Source: Rudaea sp. (GTDB lineage: Bacteria > Pseudomonadota > Gammaproteobacteria > Xanthomonadales > Rhodanobacteraceae). From it: a stretch of 64,000 nucleotides of DNA. The position numbers and the translations under genes were made by a program. The DNA is taken from assembly GCA_031291055.1 (NCBI GenBank), contig JARLJU010000236.1, positions 1 through 64,000 of the forward strand, read 5' to 3'. The notes under the pieces were generated by a model. It was not told where the DNA came from and did not search any database. It saw only the letters and a program-made list of their open reading frames with translations. Below are positions 44,257 to 53,499 of the stretch, in pieces; the first letter of the stretch is position 1; each line of letters begins with the position of its first letter.

Positions 44257-44997
44257 TCAACCCGCGCCAGTCTTGCACCCGACAAAAATATAGTACGGGA
44301 CGCGAATACCAGGAAGATAAGGTACCGGTGCACGGCTCTCAAATGTCTCATGGCGCGGAAACATCTGTTCCAGAGTAAGTAAATGCTCCGGATTGAGTCG
44401 TACGCCATCGTGCGCAAACCAGCGTCGCCAGAATACGCGTTCCAACGCACCGTGGCGCGCTCGTCCCGACGCGGGTTGCGACGGCGCGACATAGAAATCG
44501 ACCACGCCCAACGCTCCCCCGGGCTTGAGCATCTTGCACGCGTTGGCCAATGCGTCCCGCCAGTTCGGAATCATGGTCAGTGCATAAGAAAAATAAACGC
44601 AGTCGACCGGTGACTGCGGTCGGTAGCTCGTTGCGTCGCCTTCAATGATACGCACCTGCGGCCGATGTTGAGCGCGAGCCTGCGTCAGTTCGAGCAACGC
44701 GGGGCACAAGTCGACGATCTCGATTGATTCAATGCGGTTCAGACGTGGGCCGAAAAAATCCAGATTCCGTCCCGTGCCGCCGCCCAACTCTATTACGCGG
44801 GCATTCTCGGGCAGAGGCAGTCGCCGCACAAGTTCGGCACGGCCTGGGAGCAGACGGTCGCGAAAGTCATCGTAGTGTGCCGCCTGTGGTGCGTAGAACG
44901 CCTGCAATCGCGCGGCATGGTCCATGTCGCGCGGCATACCGCGAAGCATTTGCCGCAACACGCCGAAGTCGTTGCGCCACTGTTCAAGCCGGTGCAT
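44257..44997 (-). CDS. btaB: BtaB-like N-methyltransferase (DGTS synthesis)
   Basis: A 246-residue class I SAM-dependent methyltransferase with motif I VIELGGGTGRNLDFF and a later post-motif DCVYFSYALTMIPNWRDAL. By its position, overlapping the end of btaA by 14 nt, it fits BtaB, which trimethylates diacylglyceryl-homoserine to the betaine lipid DGTS. On sequence alone it could be another methyltransferase; the gene pair makes the assignment strong. The ATG is inside the btaA 3' end. Confidence 0.82.
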   Translation of the reverse strand: MHRLEQWRNDFGVLRQMLRGMPRDMDHAARLQAFYAPQAAHYDDFRDRLLPGRAELVRRLPLPENARVIELGGGTGRNLDFFGPRLNRIESIEIVDLCPALLELTQARAQHRPQVRIIEGDATSYRPQSPVDCVYFSYALTMIPNWRDALANACKMLKPGGALGVVDFYVAPSQPASGRARHGALERVFWRRWFAHDGVRLNPEHLLTLEQMFPRHETFESRAPVPYLPGIRVPYYIFVGCKTGAG

Positions 44998-46177
44998 GCG
45001 CTATCACGAATCCGGGATACGTATGTACGCGATCGTGAATCTGGAGGGCGCTCGCCGTGTCGTCCAGGAAAGTGAACATCTCGCGCAAGCGAAGGCGTTT
45101 CGGACCGAGCCGAATCTTTTCAAGATATGCCGGTTTTGCGTGCGCGCTGCGCAACAAAATGCGAGCGCGCGGCGCGGCATGTGCGCTGATCGCATCCCAT
45201 TCTTCGGCCAATGCTTCGGGGTAGTAGGAACTCATCCAGTCCATGTGGTCGAGTAACACGAATCGGGAAATGTTTTCCGCGTGCGTGTCGAGAAATCCTG
45301 TCACGGTGGCCGTGTGCGTCACGATGCGATCAACCAAGCCGCCTTTCAGTGACCGAAAGCTCGCTTCCCTCAAGTACTCAGGACAGCACCCTCGATCGTA
45401 GTGGCCGGTGAGGTACACGCGCCAAAAGTAGTTGCTGCTCAAAGGCAGTTGCCGAAAGACATATTCGACCGCTTCCCGGATGAAGCTCGCGAGGCCTTTT
45501 GTATGTTGCGCCTCGACCAGCTTGCGCTGTGGATAGGGCACACCCAGCAGGCTCATGACGAACTGGCGCGAGATGGCCCAGTTGACAGCCGGGTTCCACA
45601 GCAGGGGCGCAACGCGTTGATCATAGATGGCTCGCTGCTCTGAAATATTTGCCGCACCCACGAGTTCGTGCATCGCCTGTCCAAGACGCGGACGCAGACG
45701 GAAGTAGCGTCGCACGCCGCGCGCGACGAGGCCGGATAGTCCATGAAAATAGAAACTGCCTCGCGGATTGGTGAACCAGTCCCCGTGCTTGTCCCACCAC
45801 GTGCGCGCGAAGTCCGAAAGCTCCTGCCGCAGACTGCGTTGATACAGCAATCGAAAATTCGCGTGATAACCGTTGCCGAAAATCGAGAAGAAGTCGTCGA
45901 ACTCAAGGTGCTTGATGCCGGCGATTTTCAATTCGAGCAATGCGGTTTGACGCGGATTGGCATCAACCGCATAGATTCGACGGGGTCCCAAGAGGGCGTA
46001 GTCAAGGACGTTGCAGCCGGCACTGGTGATGGCCAGCACCGTATCGTCGGCACAGATTGCCAGGGCCTGTCGATCGACTGCCGGATCTTCCCAGCAGGCG
46101 TTGTAGATCAGGTTTCGCGAGTAGATCGCGGCGAAAACCGCTTGATCCAATCGATCCCGCAAACTGAGTGTCGTCAT
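44984..46177 (-). CDS. btaA: BtaA-like 3-amino-3-carboxypropyl transferase (DUF3419)
   Basis: A 397-residue protein of the DUF3419/BtaA family, which transfers the aminocarboxypropyl group of SAM to diacylglycerol. The N-terminal NLIYNACWEDPAVDRQAL and the SAM motif VLAITSAGCNVLDYALLGPRRIYAVDANPRQ (split motifs at about 45-75) are typical. Length fits the bacterial BtaA. With btaB it would make DGTS, a phosphate-free membrane lipid known from phosphate-limited alphaproteobacteria. No Pho box was found by eye upstream. Confidence 0.9.
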   Translation of the reverse strand: MTTLSLRDRLDQAVFAAIYSRNLIYNACWEDPAVDRQALAICADDTVLAITSAGCNVLDYALLGPRRIYAVDANPRQTALLELKIAGIKHLEFDDFFSIFGNGYHANFRLLYQRSLRQELSDFARTWWDKHGDWFTNPRGSFYFHGLSGLVARGVRRYFRLRPRLGQAMHELVGAANISEQRAIYDQRVAPLLWNPAVNWAISRQFVMSLLGVPYPQRKLVEAQHTKGLASFIREAVEYVFRQLPLSSNYFWRVYLTGHYDRGCCPEYLREASFRSLKGGLVDRIVTHTATVTGFLDTHAENISRFVLLDHMDWMSSYYPEALAEEWDAISAHAAPRARILLRSAHAKPAYLEKIRLGPKRLRLREMFTFLDDTASALQIHDRVHTYPGFVIAHAPA

Positions 46178-46375
46178 CGGGAATACAACCCTGAGAATTG
46201 TTTGAACTCTTTGTCGAAGATAGCTGCACGAAATGACTTCGACGTTACCGAACGATTAAGTTGCTGGACTACCTCGCAAATGCGCGCTCGATACACGTGA
46301 CTGGAGCGATGGCTGCCGTGTCCGACTTCCGGCCTGGCAGCCGCTGCCCGACACCAGCGACGCACGAATCAAAGG

Positions 46376-47323
46376 TTAGGTGTCCCGTTGCGGGCGATTG
46401 TTGTCGCGGATGCGACGCCAATAGTCCATTAGGCGCGCCGACAGGGACATCGGCTCAAACTTCGACTGTTCGACGACGTGGCGGCGCAGCAGCAACGGCG
46501 CCGCCTTGATCTGCGCGTAGTGATCGAACGCTGATCTCAGGCTACGCCGCAGCAGTTCGCGCGATAGCGGCTTGGGCAGGAAGCGGTAGACCTGGCCCTG
46601 GTTGATCAGCTCGATCAATGTACGACTGTCACGGAGCGAGGACACCGCAATCGTCAAGGTGCCGGGATTGTAGCGCTTGAGCGTCTTCAGCGTGCCAGCG
46701 ATGTCGTCCTGGCGATGCTGCAACTCAGCGATGACGATTGCGATTTCGTCCTCGCCCAGCATTGCAAGTGCCGTTTCAACATCGATCGCATGCCGCACTT
46801 CGTTTCGTTCCGTCACAAGTTCCCGTGCGAGACGGAAGGTATCAGCATCCTCGTCGATGACAAGCAGCTTCAAGCCGCCGATCGGAACAGACGTGCTCGC
46901 GATCGGCTTCGCCGCTTCGGGCATGTCGGGGCGCGGTTCAAATTCCCGCATTGCAATATGCGTTGCCTGCTCGACGGTCTCGATCAGATATTGTTGCTGC
47001 CATGGCTTTTCTATGAAACGAAAGATCTCCCCTTCGTTGACCGACGCAACGATTGCCTGCAAGTCGGAATAGCCGGTCAGCAGCAGTCGCATTGTGGACG
47101 GCGAGGCTTCTCGCACTTGGCGCAGGAGCTCGACGCCGAGCATTTCAGGCATGCGTTGATCGCTGATTACCGCATGGACGGGCCGACTCCGAACGATTTC
47201 GAGAGCCTCGCGCCCCGACGTAGTCACAAGCACGTCATAACGCGCGCGAAACAGCACGCGCAGCGAGCGCACGATGCGTTCCTCATCGTCCACGAACAAC
47301 ACAGTCGCGCGCTTAGCACTCAT
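46376..47323 (-). CDS. double-receiver response regulator
   Basis: A 315-residue protein with two receiver domains and no output domain. REC1 (about 8-120) has the acidic pair DDEE, phospho-Asp in AVISDQRMPEM and Lys in FIEKPW. REC2 (about 150-270) lacks the phospho-Asp: the equivalent segment reads IVIAELQ. It would be a phosphorylation-insensitive partner. The ATG overlaps the kinase stop as ATGA, so the pair is coupled. The output is presumably by protein interaction. Confidence 0.87.
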   Translation of the reverse strand: MSAKRATVLFVDDEERIVRSLRVLFRARYDVLVTTSGREALEIVRSRPVHAVISDQRMPEMLGVELLRQVREASPSTMRLLLTGYSDLQAIVASVNEGEIFRFIEKPWQQQYLIETVEQATHIAMREFEPRPDMPEAAKPIASTSVPIGGLKLLVIDEDADTFRLARELVTERNEVRHAIDVETALAMLGEDEIAIVIAELQHRQDDIAGTLKTLKRYNPGTLTIAVSSLRDSRTLIELINQGQVYRFLPKPLSRELLRRSLRSAFDHYAQIKAAPLLLRRHVVEQSKFEPMSLSARLMDYWRRIRDNNRPQRDT

Positions 47324-48690
47324 GGCGATTCATCCACGTTTTTACTTGCTTGCATCGGAAGAGCGATGAGAAATCGCGTGCCTGCACCAGGCGCCGACGC
47401 CGCGCGGATACGGCCGCGATGCTGCTCGACAATCTGAAAACAGATCGACAAGCCGAGGCCCGTCCCTTGCCCAATCGGCTTGGTGGTGAAAAACGGTTCA
47501 AAGATATGCTCCAGGTGCTGCGGCGCGATGCCTTTGCCATTGTCTTCTACGGCGATCAGCGCGAAGTGACCAACCACATGCGTGCGAAGCGTGATGCGGC
47601 CCTGCGCATGTTCGATCGCCTGCGTGGCATTCGTGATGAGATTCAACAAGACCTGATTGATCTGCGCAGGCGAGCACTGGATCGGCGGAACCTTTCCGAA
47701 TTGCCGCACGATCTGGATGTTCTTCTTGCGCAGCAGATTGCCGCCGATCTTAAGTGCACTCTCGATGAGCTTGTGCACATCGATACGCTCCATGCGCGCC
47801 TGATCGAGGCGGCTGAAGTCTTTGAGATTACCGACCAGTTCGGCAATCTGGCCGACCCGGAACACGGTATCCTCGAGCAGCGCTCGTAGATCGTCCAGCG
47901 CGCCTATGTCGAATCCAGCGCGTTTGCCTTCGAGTTGCGCCACGCGGCGCGCGAACTCTGGTTCGTCCGCACCGGCGACCAATGCATCGACGACACTCTG
48001 GTAGCTGCCAATCAATCCGCTCATGTCGCCGAGCGCAACCTGGGTCATTTCTACGTTGTTGCGCACATAGCCCAGCGGGGTGTTGATCTCGTGTGCGATG
48101 CCGGCGACCATCTGCCCGAGAGAAGCCATCTTCTCGGATTGGATCAGCTGCGCCTGGGAGGACTTGAGCTTGCGGTACGCCTGTTCGAGTTCCATCGAAC
48201 GCTGTGCCAGCCGGCTTTCCATGGCTCCAAGCACGTCGAGCACTTTTCCCGCGCCAAGATAGTGTCCTTTGTCATCGACAACGATAAAGTCCTCCATGAT
48301 CGGTTGGCGGATGCCGGCGGCAATCATGCGGCTCGCGTCGTCGATCGTAGCATCGGCTGCAAGCACTAGCGGCTGCGCATGCATCATGCCGCTGATCGGA
48401 CGCTTGCCGTGGAGTTCGCGGCCGAACGGTTTGATGTAGACACGCTGCATCAATTCGTAACGGCTTATGCTGCCTACTGGTTTGCGATTGTCGATGACCG
48501 GCAGCGATAGCCACGATGCACAGTCCGCATGAAGGAAGCGCTCACCGACCGAAAGGATCGGCATGGTCGGAGCGATCGGTTCAACCCAATGCGCGAGCGC
48601 GCTGACACGCAAGCCGGCGCCGGTATGCGAGGTCGTCGACGTCGAGGCTGATGACGCATCCGCCGTCGCCAGGTGTGCGGGAATGCTCAT
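47320..48690 (-). CDS. CBS-domain sensor histidine kinase
   Basis: A 456-residue cytoplasmic histidine kinase. Residues about 25-170 form a CBS-pair-like region ([18 protein letters not shown] and [21 protein letters not shown]). A coiled segment leads to the H-box [16 protein letters not shown], then N-box [12 protein letters not shown]1 VEDNGKGI and G2 [10 protein letters not shown]. No membrane segment is present, so it may sense a nucleotide through the CBS pair. The start ATG was chosen since the upstream frame encodes low-complexity sequence. Partner is the coupled regulator gene. Confidence 0.9.
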   Translation of the reverse strand: MSIPAHLATADASSASTSTTSHTGAGLRVSALAHWVEPIAPTMPILSVGERFLHADCASWLSLPVIDNRKPVGSISRYELMQRVYIKPFGRELHGKRPISGMMHAQPLVLAADATIDDASRMIAAGIRQPIMEDFIVVDDKGHYLGAGKVLDVLGAMESRLAQRSMELEQAYRKLKSSQAQLIQSEKMASLGQMVAGIAHEINTPLGYVRNNVEMTQVALGDMSGLIGSYQSVVDALVAGADEPEFARRVAQLEGKRAGFDIGALDDLRALLEDTVFRVGQIAELVGNLKDFSRLDQARMERIDVHKLIESALKIGGNLLRKKNIQIVRQFGKVPPIQCSPAQINQVLLNLITNATQAIEHAQGRITLRTHVVGHFALIAVEDNGKGIAPQHLEHIFEPFFTTKPIGQGTGLGLSICFQIVEQHRGRIRAASAPGAGTRFLIALPMQASKNVDESP

Positions 48691-48992
48691 GGCGCTTGTA
48701 CTTCTAGTGGCGCGCGTCCGCCCCTGTTCGGCAGTTCGCGCTCGGCCCGGTTGGTCCACGCAAGCATTGTGACAATGCTTTGTTCACAGCGGATGACAGT
48801 GCCAAGACTATTGCGTGAGGGTCGATCTATTCCGTTGGAATGGAACGAAAGTGATTTGCACACCTCATCGACTTCGCCCGCATTGCAATACCTGCGGCGA
48901 AATACGTTGGCTACTGATGCCTTGAAGTCGCGTAGTGCACGCGGCGTGGTCGCGCGATCGACGATGACCGCGCGACCGAAAGCACGACGTGA
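48691..48992. other. intergenic spacer
   Basis: No gene is seen in about 300 bases between the kinase start and the histidine-rich gene's stop. No strong promoter, terminator or repeat was recognised. Confidence 0.4.
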
Positions 48993-49208
48993 TCAGTTGG
49001 CTTGATGATCCGTACCAAACTGTTTCGCCGCTTCATGCGAATGATGCGTTGCGTGGAGGTTGTGACCGTGGGCGACATGCGCGTGATGCGCCGCTTTCGG
49101 ATGATCACCATCCGAATGGTGTTTTGCGGCCTCATTGTGGTGCTTCGCCGCCAGCTCATGGTGCTCTGCAGCTTTCTTGTGGTGGTCTGCAACAGTGTGC
49201 GTCTTCAT
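48993..49208 (-). CDS. small histidine-rich protein
   Basis: A 71-residue protein in which more than a quarter of residues are His, arranged as an imperfect heptad: HHKKAAEHHELAAKHHNEAAKHH and a second series HPKAAHHAHVAHGHNLHATHHSH. It has no signal peptide or cysteine. The ATG has AAGGAA upstream; the longer frame encodes unrelated residues. The repeat suggests an amphipathic helix that binds Ni, Zn or Cu, or a buffer. No operon partner. Confidence 0.75.
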   Translation of the reverse strand: MKTHTVADHHKKAAEHHELAAKHHNEAAKHHSDGDHPKAAHHAHVAHGHNLHATHHSHEAAKQFGTDHQAN

Positions 49209-49371
49209 GGGGAATTCCTTCGGATATTCGAGAGGGGTTGCGCTTCGGAATCGCCATCTCGACCAGTGCGCCAATGCGACCGGAGGCGATGGCGGGTTCC
49301 GTTGTAGCTCCCGAATATGACGCCGGTGGTGCCGTTGGGAATTCAAGTTGTCGCCGGGAAACGTGACGGCG

Positions 49372-50814
49372 TCAATATTCGAAGCCGTTGCAGAAAACCT
49401 GGTCGCTGACTCCCGGCTCGTTGGTGAGACCGAAGACCCCTTGGACTGTCCCAACGTTGGCCGTAACGGTATAGACGCCGGCAGTCGAATTTGCGGCGAA
49501 TGACGACACCGCTACACCATTGGCACCGGTGCCAACGAGGATCGAATCGCCGCTACCAGCGAAGCTCCCGCTTTGACCGGTCTGTGGCGCGTCAAAGATC
49601 ACATCGATGCCTTTCAGCAGGTAGTTAGTGGAAGTATCGTAGACTTTCACAGCAAGCGGCGTGCAGAACCCTGAGCCGACCGTCGCACTTTGCGGCGAGC
49701 CCGCCACCACATCAACGACCGTTGTTGCCGACGCGGCATATGTGTAGAAATTGTTGGCGGTGGTTTGCGCCAACCCGCCAAAGAAGTCGGTTACGCCGGC
49801 CCCGGCAGAATACGTGTAAACATAGACATGCTGCTCGTCACTCGCCCACATCACGCCATACGGGATCATGCAAATCTGCACCGGCGTATTGATCGGGACT
49901 CCCGTAAAACTGATCGAGCCATTGCTTGCAGTGCCTGTATACACGCCCGCACCGCTCGGAACTGAACCCTGGCAGACCCCGCCCGTGTTGGTGTTGGCAT
50001 ACGCAAGACCAATCCCGTTGAAGTAGCCTTCGACCGTGATGTTTGCGGTATCGCTAGGCGTAAGTACGTTGAGCGCGCCATTCGGTTGCAGTACCGGTGC
50101 GTTAGCGTTGAAAGGATCTGCCGTCTCGGTGTTGATCGCAAAAACGGCCACGAACCCCGAGTCGGCACTGGTGTTGCCCGAGGCAACGAACTGATCGCCG
50201 TAGTACGGGTTTGCGAGATTGATCTGGCCGCTACCCGGTGTGATCGTATCCGGCAGCGAACCTACGGCATGGGTAAAGGCCGGTTGTGACACGGGACTCG
50301 CGTCGTTATTGCCAGCTGCCGCATTACCGGTTGCTTGAATGCTCAAGGACAGAGGATTGCCGCCATATTGACTGCTAAGAGCCGCCCCCGTATTGACGCT
50401 GAAGGCGGGGTAGATAATCACAGGGTCTGCCGTATTGGTAACAGCAGTCACCACCTTGAAAGTTGCAGATTGGTAGCCGGCGCCGCTGCCCGCAACCGGG
50501 TAGGCATAGCTGCCAGACTGGAAAAAGTAGAGCGACGGATTGGTGTTGAATGTAAAACCGGCCGGCAACGTGACCGTGAGGTTCGAACCTGCTTCGAGTT
50601 CCGTGCCGCTGGTTAAGGTATACTCCGCGTTATAGAAAGTGGCGTTGACCGTACTGTAAACGGGATAGGTCACGACGCCGCCATTCTGTGCCACCTGGGC
50701 GGAATTGTAGTCGGCCAGAGTGACGGCAAACGTGCCGTTGGCAAACGCATTGCCACAGATGAGCACCGAAAGCGCCAGGAGCGCGCCCGCACCAAGAGCA
50801 GAATACTTCCTCAT
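49372..50814 (-). CDS. large exported surface protein
   Basis: A 480-residue exported protein. A signal peptide of about 25 residues ends after NAFA. The mature part is rich in Ala, Gly, Ser, Thr, Asn and beta-strand patterns, without a catalytic motif, as in surface or fibre proteins. Residues 410-470 resemble an Ig-like (invasin-type) domain. It ends in VFCNGFEY; I recall similar ...GFE ends in exported proteins of Lysobacterales. The ATG follows GGAGAGGA. No neighbour hints at a partner. Confidence 0.7.
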   Translation of the reverse strand: MRKYSALGAGALLALSVLICGNAFANGTFAVTLADYNSAQVAQNGGVVTYPVYSTVNATFYNAEYTLTSGTELEAGSNLTVTLPAGFTFNTNPSLYFFQSGSYAYPVAGSGAGYQSATFKVVTAVTNTADPVIIYPAFSVNTGAALSSQYGGNPLSLSIQATGNAAAGNNDASPVSQPAFTHAVGSLPDTITPGSGQINLANPYYGDQFVASGNTSADSGFVAVFAINTETADPFNANAPVLQPNGALNVLTPSDTANITVEGYFNGIGLAYANTNTGGVCQGSVPSGAGVYTGTASNGSISFTGVPINTPVQICMIPYGVMWASDEQHVYVYTYSAGAGVTDFFGGLAQTTANNFYTYAASATTVVDVVAGSPQSATVGSGFCTPLAVKVYDTSTNYLLKGIDVIFDAPQTGQSGSFAGSGDSILVGTGANGVAVSSFAANSTAGVYTVTANVGTVQGVFGLTNEPGVSDQVFCNGFEY

Positions 50815-51188
50815 TTGTCCTCTCCCGTCACAACTGAAATTCGTGGACAACAACTGGACACGCTTCGCAAACCGCGGCAAGCACGAAGTTGTCCAACCGA
50901 AATTGCGCGGCCCGCCGCTCCGGGGCCGGAAACTCAAGACACCACGTTCGCGCCGAATTTTGAGTACCAAGTAGTAGCACGCACCTGATTACACCGTCCT
51001 GACGCACGGCGTCTCACAAATCTCTCACATACAAGGTGAACGTCGCGTCATGACCATACCGAACATGATCATGCATATCCTCTCCAGGGCCCGGACGTGG
51101 GCAGAATGGCGAGATCGGGACTACGGCCTACTCTGGCCCGTACCCCTACAAGCCTGTTCGTGCCTTACCTGATCGCGGATTTTTCCGG
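50815..51188. other. intergenic spacer
   Basis: About 370 bases without a gene between the start of the surface-protein gene and the end of the FMN reductase gene. Both genes are read leftward, so this must hold the surface-protein promoter. No -35/-10 pair or operator was clear. Confidence 0.4.
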
Positions 51189-51758
51189 TCAACGGGCTTC
51201 AGCGTGCAGTTCTTCTACGAAAGCAACAAATCCATGCAGGAAATCGCGCAAACCGGCGCGCGTCTGCTCGTCGTTCAACTCGCCCGATTCGCTGAAAAGT
51301 TTCCCGGCGCGAGACACTATCATGCGCCCGCCAAACCACGGACGCGTCTTCAATGCGCGCAGCACGGGCAGCCACGCGTTCTGCGCGAGGATGGTACCGA
51401 AACCGCCAGGCGATGCCCCCATGATAGCGACCGGGCGGTTGCCGAAGATGCGCGGGATGTCGGTCGCCGGTCGCGACAGCCAGTCGATCGCGTTCTTGAA
51501 GACACCAGGGATGGAGTTGTTGTATTCGGGCGTCGCCAGCAGCAGGCCATCGGCCTGCACGATCCTGGCCTTGAGCGCGAGCACCGCGTCGGGTATTCCC
51601 AGGGAAGTCTCCACATCCGCATCGTACAGGGGTACGCCCTTGATGGAGGCAATCTCGAGCGTGGCCCCTTCCGGCATCAGTCCGGCGGCCACGCCGAGCA
51701 GAGCGGCGTTGAAGGAGTGGGCACGGAGACTTCCGGCAATGCCGACAATGGTGGTCAT
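51189..51758 (-). CDS. NAD(P)H-dependent FMN reductase (ChrR/SsuE-like)
   Basis: A 189-residue flavodoxin-like reductase that uses NAD(P)H to reduce FMN or quinones. GSLRAHSFNAALL near the start binds the FMN phosphate, and LLATPEYNNSIPGVFKNAIDW is the signature of the group. ATG was chosen because it begins at the strand MTTIVGIAGSLR. Could be a quinone, chromate or azo reductase. No neighbour gives a hint. Confidence 0.88.
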   Translation of the reverse strand: MTTIVGIAGSLRAHSFNAALLGVAAGLMPEGATLEIASIKGVPLYDADVETSLGIPDAVLALKARIVQADGLLLATPEYNNSIPGVFKNAIDWLSRPATDIPRIFGNRPVAIMGASPGGFGTILAQNAWLPVLRALKTRPWFGGRMIVSRAGKLFSESGELNDEQTRAGLRDFLHGFVAFVEELHAEAR

Positions 51759-52031
51759 GCGGGGAAGTATGCCACCAAGCGGACGATTGCGGCCTGCCAG
51801 TGCCGGAGACCCCATGCGCTGACAGTCCAAACTTGATTGCCGTCGCGCCGGCTTCGTCTCGCGCGACGGAATCGTGCACAGATTCGTCTGGGATACTGAA
51901 CGCGGCTTGAAGATTCGACACCGGTCTGCCCCGGTCACAACGCGGGATACGTGATTCGGCTGCGTACCCGCGTTGCGATTCCTCGATGCGCGTGTGCGCC
52001 AATGCAGACGAATGAATGCGGGAGCAAGGCG

Positions 52032-52211
52032 ATGAACAATGAACTACCGGTGGAACGTCAGCTTGTCCTGGTCACACTCGACAATCGCGACTGGCAACCT
52101 GCAACCTTTCGCTACGGGCAATTCGTGGACGCCTACGGATTGCCGCTCGACAGCGAAAAGATTTCGAATTGGCGTCCTGTCGATGGCAGCGGAGCGAACG
52201 CAGTCGAGTAG
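52032..52211 (+). CDS. small hypothetical protein (DUF551-like)
   Basis: A 59-residue protein. The short form ELPVERQLVLVTLDNRDWQ followed by a strand and ISNWRPVDG resembles DUF551-type phage and bacterial proteins (strand - variable loop - W-x-P end). The ATG follows GGAGCAAGG. The stop lies seven bases before the convergent oxidoreductase stop. Function unknown. Confidence 0.5.
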   Translation: MNNELPVERQLVLVTLDNRDWQPATFRYGQFVDAYGLPLDSEKISNWRPVDGSGANAVE

Positions 52212-52217
52212 CGTTGC

Positions 52218-53399
52218 TCAGCAGCTGCGGAACGAATCAAAGAACGACTTGTGCTCGGCGAGGATCTGCTGCTTGCGTTGCAGATCCGGCTCCAGCGACC
52301 ACGCGCCTTCCTCGTGCGTCCCGCCCAGCACGATGCCGTCGGATCGCGGGAACATATAGGTGTCGCCGGGAATCACCGCATACTGGATTTCCGGTTGCGG
52401 CAGCAGGATCGTCAGCTGGCCTTTGACCGGCGTGAGTTCGGCGTCGTCGAACAAGGCCTTGGCCCCGAGACCCGTGCAGTTGAACACGAGCTTTTCCGGC
52501 AACGCCTGGATCGCTGCCCGGTCGGGTACTTCTCGCACGACGAGCCGGCCGCCGCCAAGACGGAACTCGTCGAGCATCGCGGCCAGATACACCGGCGGCT
52601 CGATGATCATCGTGTCGAACTGGCGCACGAATTCGTAGCCCGGGAATGGATGCTCGCCGGCCGCGAGCTTGCGGTACTCCGGCATCATCGCGCGCAGCGG
52701 ACTTTGCTCGCCAGCGTAGCCGTTCTCGTTGAAATCGTGATGGCTAAGATAGTAGTTGCGCATCCAACCCACGCCAAAACGCGGCCCGACCATGATCTGG
52801 TAGCGGCGATAGGCATAGGCTGCCGCGGCAAGCAATTGCTGGTTGAATGCCTCGGTGCGTTTTTCCGGGTCGGACAGAAAGGCGGGAAACCACTGCCCGC
52901 CGGCGATATTGGACGTCGTCTCCGGAGGCAGTGCTTTTGTATAAATTGTCACATCGAAGCCGGCTTCCTGCAGCAGGCGCGCATTGGCCAGGCCAACGGC
53001 GCCGCTGCCGACCACGGCAACCGCTCCGCGATGTCCCGGCGCACCGATGTCGACCGCGAGTTTCGAGGTGCCCCACGACAGCGTGATGCCAGAACCGCCG
53101 TGCCCGTAGTTGTGCACGACCAGGCTGTCGCCGAGTCTTTCCGCGCGTACGACGAACCCGGACGGGCGATACGGGCGCAGGCCGACGACAGTGCGGATTT
53201 CGCGCTCGGGCGACACCTGCACCGGCGGCAATCGGCAGGCGCCGCCGGTGAAGGAAATATCCGGTGCCGCATACCTGCGGCTCGGGCCGGGACGGAGATT
53301 GGCAGCGGGTGCGCAGCCGGAGAGCAGCGGCAGTGACGTCGACGCGATCAGCGACGCACCCAGCAGGCTGCCTTGACGGATGAAGTGGCGGCGATTCAT
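52218..53399 (-). CDS. FAD-dependent D-amino-acid-oxidase-type oxidoreductase (exported)
   Basis: A 393-residue DAO-fold flavoenzyme with a lipoprotein-like Tat or Sec signal: MNRRHFIRQGSLLGASLIAS with lipobox LLSGC, so the mature protein is likely anchored outside the cytoplasm. The FAD loop is VAVVGSGAVGLANARLLQEAG (about 127-147). The C-terminal part has GDTYMFPRSDGIVLGGTHEEG, as in D-amino acid oxidases. The start RR and the export of a flavoprotein favour Tat. Substrate open. Confidence 0.85.
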   Translation of the reverse strand: MNRRHFIRQGSLLGASLIASTSLPLLSGCAPAANLRPGPSRRYAAPDISFTGGACRLPPVQVSPEREIRTVVGLRPYRPSGFVVRAERLGDSLVVHNYGHGGSGITLSWGTSKLAVDIGAPGHRGAVAVVGSGAVGLANARLLQEAGFDVTIYTKALPPETTSNIAGGQWFPAFLSDPEKRTEAFNQQLLAAAAYAYRRYQIMVGPRFGVGWMRNYYLSHHDFNENGYAGEQSPLRAMMPEYRKLAAGEHPFPGYEFVRQFDTMIIEPPVYLAAMLDEFRLGGGRLVVREVPDRAAIQALPEKLVFNCTGLGAKALFDDAELTPVKGQLTILLPQPEIQYAVIPGDTYMFPRSDGIVLGGTHEEGAWSLEPDLQRKQQILAEHKSFFDSFRSC

Positions 53400-53499
53400 G
53401 CGCGCAATCTAACGCGTTTGGAAGCATGAATGCTGCGGCTTTCGCCGATGCCACAAAATTGCCAGAACTCTGCCCGTGGAAACGCCCGATCCCGCGGCA

